This document shows positions 24,068 through 28,712 of a DNA stretch of 28,712 nucleotides, in pieces; position 1 is the first letter of the stretch; every line of letters begins with the position of its first letter. The notes under the pieces are model-generated. The model was not told the DNA's origin. It saw nothing but the letters and a program-made list of their open reading frames with translations, and searched no databases. This DNA comes from JARRQB01 sp965368585 (GTDB lineage Bacteria > Pseudomonadota > Gammaproteobacteria > Chromatiales > Chromatiaceae), in contig CBDUNM010000050.1 of the NCBI GenBank assembly GCA_965368585.1, forward strand, positions 1 to 28,712, read 5' to 3'. Position numbers and translations under genes: made by a program.

Positions 24068-24096
24068 GGGAATAAAACCTTCCCCTACGCGTCTTA
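24068..24096 (+). promoter_or_regulatory. Putative ECF-type promoter, likely autoregulated by the sigma factor
   Basis: GGGAATAAAA (24068-24077) resembles ECF -35 elements, and CGTCTTA (24090-24096) resembles the CGTC-type -10, with a spacer of 12 bp between the written blocks (about 15-16 bp between core GGAAT and CGTC). Transcription would begin around 24102-24104, at the sigma ATG itself, implying a leaderless message. The motif match is by eye. Confidence 0.45.
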
Positions 24097-24102
24097 CCGC
24101 GT

Positions 24103-24669
24103 ATGAAAGAGAAAATCCCAAACTGGCTCGGGGGGCTTCTACCGCGTAACGGTCTGAAGCAGCGGGTTGCGGACTCGCGCAGCCGCCTCTACCGGATCGC
24201 TTACTCATGGTGCCATGACCCCGCGCTGGCGGAAGATTTGGTACACGACACCCTGGCAAGCGGGTTCGCCGGGCTGGATCGGCTGCGTGACCCGTCGCGT
24301 CTGGACGTGTGGCTGACTCGAATACTGGCCAACCGCTTCCGCGACCATATTCGCCGGCCTATGCCGGAAACCGGCTGGGACGGCGATTTGACGATCGACG
24401 AATCTCAGCCCGAACACACTTTGATGAGCCTGGATATCGTGAAGCGCACGCGGGCGGCGATCGACCAGTTGGGGGAAGATCAACGCCAGGTGCTAACCCT
24501 CGTGGATCTGGCCGAATTCAGCTACGCCGACACGGCACGTATCCTGGACGTTCCGCAAGGAACTGTCATGAGTCGGCTCGCTCGAGCCCGTCGAAAACTG
24601 CGCGAGATCCTGCAGACAGCGCACCCGGATTCAGACCCCCAGGTCGTTCCCTTCAGGACCCGACAATGA
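24103..24669 (+). CDS. ECF-type RNA polymerase sigma factor
   Basis: Group 4 sigma factor of 188 residues. Region 2 spans about 27-85 (RLYRIAYSWCHDPALAEDLV, then VWLTRILANRFRDHIR). Region 4 spans about 113-170, with the HTH FSYADTARILDVPQGTVMSRLARARRKL. There is no sigma-3 domain or large C-terminal extension. The only in-frame ATG before region 2 is at 24103, without a Shine-Dalgarno, which fits the predicted leaderless transcript. Its TGA overlaps the next gene's ATG (24666-24669), the standard coupling of an ECF sigma factor with its anti-sigma factor. The target genes probably include this operon. Confidence 0.93.
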   Translation: MKEKIPNWLGGLLPRNGLKQRVADSRSRLYRIAYSWCHDPALAEDLVHDTLASGFAGLDRLRDPSRLDVWLTRILANRFRDHIRRPMPETGWDGDLTIDESQPEHTLMSLDIVKRTRAAIDQLGEDQRQVLTLVDLAEFSYADTARILDVPQGTVMSRLARARRKLREILQTAHPDSDPQVVPFRTRQ

Positions 24670-25394
24670 CGCCAACCGATGAACAACTGATCAACGCTTA
24701 CGCTGACGGCGAACTCACGCCGGACGAGGAGGCCTCGGTACTCGAGAGGCTGCAGACCGATGCGGCGTTCGCGCGGCGGGTCTGCGAGCTGGACCAGCTC
24801 AAGAAGCAGATCGGACTGGCTTACGCGACGCCGCCGCGACGCATCCGGCAACACGCAAACCGGGTCCGGAATCACTTCGGCGACTATCGCTCATGGGCAG
24901 CGGCGTTTTTGATACTGGCGGTTGGCGCCGTCGCCGGCTGGCTGGCGCATACGCCATCGCAGAGCGATCGCCTGGTATTGCTGGATCCGACAGGACGAGG
25001 CGGGGCGCCCGCCGCAGCTGGCAGCCCCGACACCCGGATAGTGTTTCACCTCAACAACCCGGATCAATCGGTCGCCGGCGAACTGCTTGACGAAGTCGAG
25101 CGCATTCTGCTCGCCTACCAGGTGGGCAAACGACCGTTGCGCGTCGAAATTGTCAGCCACGGCCAGGGGCTGACGCTGTTGCGGGAAAGACTCTCGCTGC
25201 ATAAAGCGCGGGTGCGCGATCTCGCCCGCAGATTCGAGAACCTCACTTTCGTCGCCTGCCTGAACACCATGGAACGGCTGCGGACAGAGCACGGCGTCGA
25301 GGTACAACTGGTGCCTGAAGCGGAAGTAACCCGCTCCGGGGTCAGTCATGTTGTCAGACGGCAACGGGAAGGTTGGTCATACATTCGCGTCTGA
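24666..25394 (+). CDS. Transmembrane anti-sigma factor with periplasmic DsrE-like sensor domain
   Basis: Protein of 242 residues. The N-terminal cytoplasmic part (about 1-70) has the anti-sigma pattern DEQLINAYADGELTPDEEASVLERL but lacks the HxxxCxxC zinc motif. One membrane helix follows at about 77-95. After a short linker, residues about 122-242 form a DsrE/DUF1791-like domain: TRIVFHLNN, then VEIVSHGQGLTLL, FVACLNTMERL with cysteine 198, and the final REGWSYIRV. The next gene encodes a secreted protein with the same domain and the matching cysteine. By position and ATGA overlap it should hold the ECF sigma factor. The fusion implies regulation by a periplasmic thiol, sulfur species or protein contact. 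Confidence 0.85.
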   Translation: MTPTDEQLINAYADGELTPDEEASVLERLQTDAAFARRVCELDQLKKQIGLAYATPPRRIRQHANRVRNHFGDYRSWAAAFLILAVGAVAGWLAHTPSQSDRLVLLDPTGRGGAPAAAGSPDTRIVFHLNNPDQSVAGELLDEVERILLAYQVGKRPLRVEIVSHGQGLTLLRERLSLHKARVRDLARRFENLTFVACLNTMERLRTEHGVEVQLVPEAEVTRSGVSHVVRRQREGWSYIRV

Positions 25395-25450
25395 CCGTTG
25401 ATATCGCCATCGATGCATGGCCTGAAATATTCAAACGAGGAGAACTTTAA

Positions 25451-25933
25451 ATGAAGCGATTGGCAACGCTCGTAGTGGCAAGTATTGTGGGATTTGCCTT
25501 GTACTCCACCTCGGCCTGGGCCGAGGTGGAGTACAGTCAACAGAAAGTCGTGTATCACATCAACGGCGACGATGCGAAACACCACGCCAGCGCGTTACGC
25601 AACATTCAAAATCATATCAATGCGGTTGGCGCCGAAAATCTCGACCTGAAAGTCGTCATGCACGGCAACGGCGTAGCTATGGTGATGTTGCCTGAGGCCT
25701 TGAGCCAGGTTCCGAAAATGAAAGCCGCCAGTGCCGACGAATCATTGCAGGCGAAGATCGACGGACTGAAAAATCAGGGCGTGCAGTTCCAGGTGTGCGC
25801 CAATACGCTCAATGGTCGAAAAATCAGCATGGAAGACCACTTGTACAATGTCGACAAGGCCGACATCGTCCCAAGTGGCGTCGCGCACTTGGCCCATCTG
25901 CAGGCAATGGGTTACACCTACATCAAACCGTAA
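25451..25933 (+). CDS. Secreted DsrE/DUF1791-family protein
   Basis: Small periplasmic protein of 160 residues. The signal peptide is about 1-24 with an AWA cleavage site before EVEYS. The mature part is a single DsrE-like domain: QKVVYHINGDD (31-41), LKVVMHGNGVAMVM (66-79), VQFQVCANTLNGR with cysteine 116, and YTYIKP at the end. DsrE-family proteins bind sulfur on a conserved cysteine or act as partners in sulfur transfer; which applies here is unknown. It follows the anti-sigma gene after 56 bp with its own strong GAGGAG site 8 nt before the ATG, and is probably in the same sigma regulon. The signal-peptide codons contain a perfect 17-bp inverted repeat. Confidence 0.88.
   Translation: MKRLATLVVASIVGFALYSTSAWAEVEYSQQKVVYHINGDDAKHHASALRNIQNHINAVGAENLDLKVVMHGNGVAMVMLPEALSQVPKMKAASADESLQAKIDGLKNQGVQFQVCANTLNGRKISMEDHLYNVDKADIVPSGVAHLAHLQAMGYTYIKP
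25500..25535 (+). repeat. Perfect 17-bp inverted repeat inside the secreted DsrE gene
   Basis: Left arm 25500-25516 and right arm 25519-25535 are exact reverse complements with TG between them. The repeat covers codons 17-29, spanning the signal-peptide cleavage site. As RNA it would form a very stable GC-rich hairpin 50 nt after the start codon. Confidence 0.9.
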
Positions 25934-25960
25934 ACGCAATAACTGTCGACCGAAGCCGCA

Positions 25961-25999
25961 ATGCTCACGTTGGATCAGTTACTGATCCAACGTGAGCAT
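25961..25999. repeat. Perfect 39-bp palindrome downstream of the secreted DsrE gene
   Basis: Arms 25961-25979 and 25981-25999 (19 nt each) are exact reverse complements around a single T. It lies 27 bp after the stop codon and could end or stabilise the operon transcript, but no U-tract follows, so it is not a standard intrinsic terminator. A protein-binding site is also possible. Confidence 0.9.
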
Positions 26000-26253
26000 C
26001 TCAACGAACAGCCGTCAATACGCAGCAACATCGAACGCTCGCGTATGATGGCCATTTAACGAACAACCCTCCATATCGCGAACCGGTGCAGAGGTCTCGC
26101 CCTTAAGGCTCGCACAAAAATAACTTCACATTTTGGTACGCCGATTCATCCCGTCTGTCTGCGTTGCGCTTCCGGGACGGACTGCATCATCGCAGGGCTA
26201 ACAACGAATCGATATCGATCTGATTCGACACAGCTACTCGCGTGCCGGACCCA

Positions 26254-26283
26254 TTGCAATGTTGCACTGCAACATGCTATACA
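26254..26283 (+). promoter_or_regulatory. aceK promoter with embedded palindromic operator
   Basis: TTGCAA (26254-26259) and TATACA (26278-26283), 18 bp apart, form a reasonable sigma-70 promoter with a start near 26290. The spacer contains the perfect palindrome ATGTTGCACTGCAACAT (26259-26275). It fits TG-N-TGC-N3-GCAA, the consensus I recall for PhbF/PhaR-type repressors of polyhydroxybutyrate metabolism. The rest of the 385-bp gap 25934-26318 shows only the 39-bp palindrome at 25961. Confidence 0.55.
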
Positions 26284-26318
26284 CGGTGAGACCGACCGTA
26301 GACGTGAACTAAAGTGAC

Positions 26319-28103
26319 ATGAATGACCCCGACGAAGGGTTGGGCGCCAACTTCACCAGCCTGCTCGACAGTCTTCTGGTGTCCAAAGACATCGCCAGCA
26401 CCATACTCAAGGGCTTCAACAAACACTTTCGTATTTACCGCGAGTTAACGCGTGAAGCGCGCTATCACTATATCAGGGGTGACTGGCCGGCCGGGCGCCG
26501 CAGCGTCAGCGAGCGCATCAGCCTATATGACACGCGGGTCAAGGAAGCGACCGCCGAGCTGAAGAGGCGCTTCAATCTGTCGGAAGTGGACCCGGTGGTC
26601 TGGTCGGAAGTGAAACTCCAGTATCTGGGCATGTTGTATCGCCATCGCCAGCCGGAACTGGCGGAGACCTACTACAACTCGGTCTTTACCCATCTGTTCG
26701 CACGGCATTACTACAACGACAACAACATATTCGTTCGACCGTCGATATCCACTGAACGTATCGACGGCGAGCAACCGACCTACCGCAGTTACTATCCGAC
26801 CCGCAACGGCTGGCGCAGCTCATTGATCGAGATGCTCGAAGGGGCGAACATCGGCCTGCCTTTTGAAAATTTGCGCCGCGACGTGCGGCTGATCATCCAC
26901 CGCCTGCGCCATCTGCAGCACGGACCGGATGAGCTGCGTCAACACTTCCAGCTGCAAGTGATGACTCCGCTGTTCTATCGCAACAAGGCGGCGTATCTGG
27001 TCGGCCGTGCCGTCAACGGGGCCGAAACCTATCCCTTTATTCTGCCGTTGTTGCGTACCGAATCGCGCAAGGTCTACGTCGACGCGCTCGTCACCGAGGC
27101 GGACGACGTGGCGAATCTGTTCAGCTTCGCGCGCGCCTATTTCCTGGTCGACACGGAAGTTCCGTCTGCGGTGGTGCGCTTTCTGGCGAGTTTCCTGCCC
27201 AGCAAGTCTACCGCCGACCTGTACACGTCGCTCGGCTTTCACAAGCAGGGTAAAGCGGATTTCTACCGGGATTTCCTGGACCACCTGCGCCATTCGTCGG
27301 ACCAGTTGGTGATCGCGCCCGGGATCAAAGGCATGGTGATGTCGGTATTTACGCTGCCATCGTATGCCTATGTGTTCAAACTGATCAAAGACCGATTCGC
27401 TCCCCCCAAGGACACGACGCGCAGAGATGTCATCGACAAGAACCGGTGGGTTAAGCAACACGACCGGGTCGGCCGCATGGCCGACACCTGGGAGTTCTCG
27501 TACGCTGCTTTTCCATTGAACAGGTTCACCGACGAGTTGCTCGACGAGTTGCAGAAAGATGCCCCGTCGCAGCTCGAAATCGAAGGCGACTCGATGGTGA
27601 TCAAGCACCTGTTTATCGAGCGGCGCCTGAACCCGTTGAACCTGTACCTCGATCAGACCAGCGACCCGAAGAAGATCGAACACGCGTTACAGGACTACGG
27701 CGATGCCATTCGTGACATCGCGGCGGCGGGGATCTTTCCCGGTGACCTGCTGTTCAAAAACTTCGGGGTGACCCGGCACGGTCGCGTGATCTTTTACGAC
27801 TATGACGAAATTGTGCCGATCGGCGAGTGCAACTTCAGACGGATTCCACCTCCACGCACGCCGGAAGACGAATGGGCGGCCGAGCCTTGGTATTCGGTGG
27901 GACCCAACGATATCTTTCCCGAAGAATTCGCCACCTTTCTGCTCAACAACCCGGAGTGGCGCAAGATCTTCGAGCGCCAGCACGCCGACCTGCTCGATGC
28001 CGATCACTGGAAGCGAATGCAGGCCACGGTCGCCGCAGGCGGCTTTCCAGACATCTTTCCGTACCGGCAGGAAATCCGCTTCATGCAGCACACATCATCC
28101 TAG
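26319..28103 (+). CDS. aceK: Isocitrate dehydrogenase kinase/phosphatase
   Basis: Bifunctional enzyme that phosphorylates and dephosphorylates isocitrate dehydrogenase, steering carbon between the TCA cycle and the glyoxylate shunt. The 594-residue protein compares with 578 in E. coli. The regulatory N-terminal domain contains the conserved YYNSVFTHLFARHYY. The ATP loop APGIKGMV is at about 333-340, and the kinase-like core includes GDLLFKNFGV (about 475-484) and DYDE (about 494-497). The usual aceBAK operon is not present: no isocitrate lyase or malate synthase gene is adjacent, and aceK has its own promoter. The ATG at 26319 has a poor Shine-Dalgarno, but no better start exists. Confidence 0.97.
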   Translation: MNDPDEGLGANFTSLLDSLLVSKDIASTILKGFNKHFRIYRELTREARYHYIRGDWPAGRRSVSERISLYDTRVKEATAELKRRFNLSEVDPVVWSEVKLQYLGMLYRHRQPELAETYYNSVFTHLFARHYYNDNNIFVRPSISTERIDGEQPTYRSYYPTRNGWRSSLIEMLEGANIGLPFENLRRDVRLIIHRLRHLQHGPDELRQHFQLQVMTPLFYRNKAAYLVGRAVNGAETYPFILPLLRTESRKVYVDALVTEADDVANLFSFARAYFLVDTEVPSAVVRFLASFLPSKSTADLYTSLGFHKQGKADFYRDFLDHLRHSSDQLVIAPGIKGMVMSVFTLPSYAYVFKLIKDRFAPPKDTTRRDVIDKNRWVKQHDRVGRMADTWEFSYAAFPLNRFTDELLDELQKDAPSQLEIEGDSMVIKHLFIERRLNPLNLYLDQTSDPKKIEHALQDYGDAIRDIAAAGIFPGDLLFKNFGVTRHGRVIFYDYDEIVPIGECNFRRIPPPRTPEDEWAAEPWYSVGPNDIFPEEFATFLLNNPEWRKIFERQHADLLDADHWKRMQATVAAGGFPDIFPYRQEIRFMQHTSS

Positions 28104-28382
28104 GCTGTCAGATTATGGGTGAATCTACCACGGAGCTGGCAGAGCGGTCCAAATATGCCCGGAGTTTCGTTACGTAGGCCCACTATGCGCCTCGAATCGG
28201 GGAATACTCGGCCTTGCCCTCCCACCCCCTCACTAATATCTCCCATAGTGTCCTGAGACAGAAATTCGTTGCATTTCAGAGCCCCACCCCGAGGCTTCTG
28301 CCGGCAAGCAGCAGTTCCAGGGAACGCGAAGCATCTCTTTAGGGTCGGAATTGGCAATATCGGTACTATCCGGGACATTTAT

Positions 28383-28712
28383 ATGACGGCTTTGAATCCT
28401 GTTGCCCGCAAGCTTGGCCGCGCCCTGCTCCTGCTGAGCATCGGCCTGACGACGTTCAACCCAAGTGCCCGCGCCGACAACCAGATAGTGACCGAGAAGG
28501 TGTCGCTGAAGGTCGAACAGGTCGCAGACGGCCTGCGAAACCCCTGGGGCATGGCGTTCCTACCAAACGGCGCGATTCTGGTCACCGAACGATCGGGCAG
28601 ACTCCTGGTGGTCGACCCGCGAGACGGCTCGAAGCAGTCGCTCGACGGCCTGCCGGAGATTGCCCAGCGCGGACAGGGCGGCCTGCTGGATGTCGCCCTG
28701 CACCCCGAATTC
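28383..28712 (+). CDS. PQQ-dependent sugar dehydrogenase (glucose/sorbosone dehydrogenase family), 3' end cut
   Basis: First 110 codons of an exported protein. A signal peptide (about 1-32, hydrophobic ALLLLSIGLTTF, cleavage near ARA) precedes the start of a six-bladed beta-propeller: VADGLRNPWGMAFLPNG (about 48-64), LVTERSGRLLVVD (about 67-79), and GQGGLLDVALHPEF at the edge (about 97-110), whose histidine lies at the family's cofactor or metal region. These are hallmarks of YliI/Asd-type soluble aldose dehydrogenases, which use pyrroloquinoline quinone in the periplasm. The ATG has only a weak ribosome-binding site. The gene follows aceK on the same strand after 279 bp in which nothing else was recognised. 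Confidence 0.9.
   Translation, partial: MTALNPVARKLGRALLLLSIGLTTFNPSARADNQIVTEKVSLKVEQVADGLRNPWGMAFLPNGAILVTERSGRLLVVDPRDGSKQSLDGLPEIAQRGQGGLLDVALHPEF

Noticed and set aside
23307..24259. Two overlapping minus-strand frames (206 and 207 codons)
   Set aside because: They overlap each other in different frames and overlap the PEP-CTERM and sigma genes. The composition is Pro/Ser/Arg-rich without motifs.
1..28712. Search for CRISPR arrays, tRNA/rRNA genes, integron sites and transposases
   Set aside because: No regularly spaced repeats, cloverleaf sequences, attC-like pairs or transposase motifs were recognised by eye. A covariance-model scan would be needed to exclude small RNAs.

Overview
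The window looks like chromosome from a GC-rich gammaproteobacterium. This is inferred from AceK (typical of gamma/betaproteobacteria), full-length ArgS, PriA and RlmI, an lgt-thyA gene pair, folA nearby, and a PEP-CTERM surface protein. No transposase, integrase, tRNA, rRNA or CRISPR array was found. The window cuts genes at both ends: parA on the left and a PQQ-type sugar dehydrogenase on the right.

Layout. 1-1344: leftward rsmG-parA, the usual origin-proximal segregation cluster, but without mnmG upstream. 1412-5024: a glutathione S-transferase, aquaporin Z and a GT-C membrane glycosyltransferase. 5112-9838: leftward priA, argS and a SPOR-domain protein. 9839-10474: an intergenic region with three DnaA-box-like sites followed by an AT-rich stretch. 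Genes to its left are mostly leftward and the first genes to its right are rightward, so it is a candidate replication origin. 10475-12896: an HNH endonuclease, a fructosamine-kinase-family protein and dihydrofolate reductase. 13102-14866: an islet separating folA from thyA, holding a divergent ornithine-cyclodeaminase-family enzyme, an unannotated 44-residue acidic peptide gene with its own promoter, and an orphan acyl carrier protein of the type I associate with exosortase A loci. 15000-18070: thyA and lgt (stop/start overlap), then a conserved membrane-anchored protein of unknown function. 18633-22404: an XRE regulator, rlmI and a YyaL/DUF255 protein. 22598-23595: a THxN-type PEP-CTERM protein behind a near-canonical sigma-54 promoter.

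24068-25999 is the most interesting segment: an ECF sigma factor, its anti-sigma partner by position, and a secreted small protein. The anti-sigma protein has one membrane span and a periplasmic DsrE-like domain with a single cysteine. The secreted protein downstream is a visible paralogue of that domain and keeps the same cysteine. The arrangement suggests an envelope thiol- or sulfur-responsive sigma circuit in which the secreted protein competes with, or passes ligand to, the sensor domain. The secreted gene also carries a perfect 17-bp inverted repeat in its signal-peptide region and is followed by a perfect 39-bp palindrome. 26254-28103: aceK behind a promoter whose spacer holds a perfect 17-bp palindrome matching the PhbF/PhaR-type operator I recall. 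28383 to the end: the start of an exported PQQ-dependent sugar dehydrogenase.

All gene calls come from reading the translations by eye. No database search, alignment program or folding program was run.
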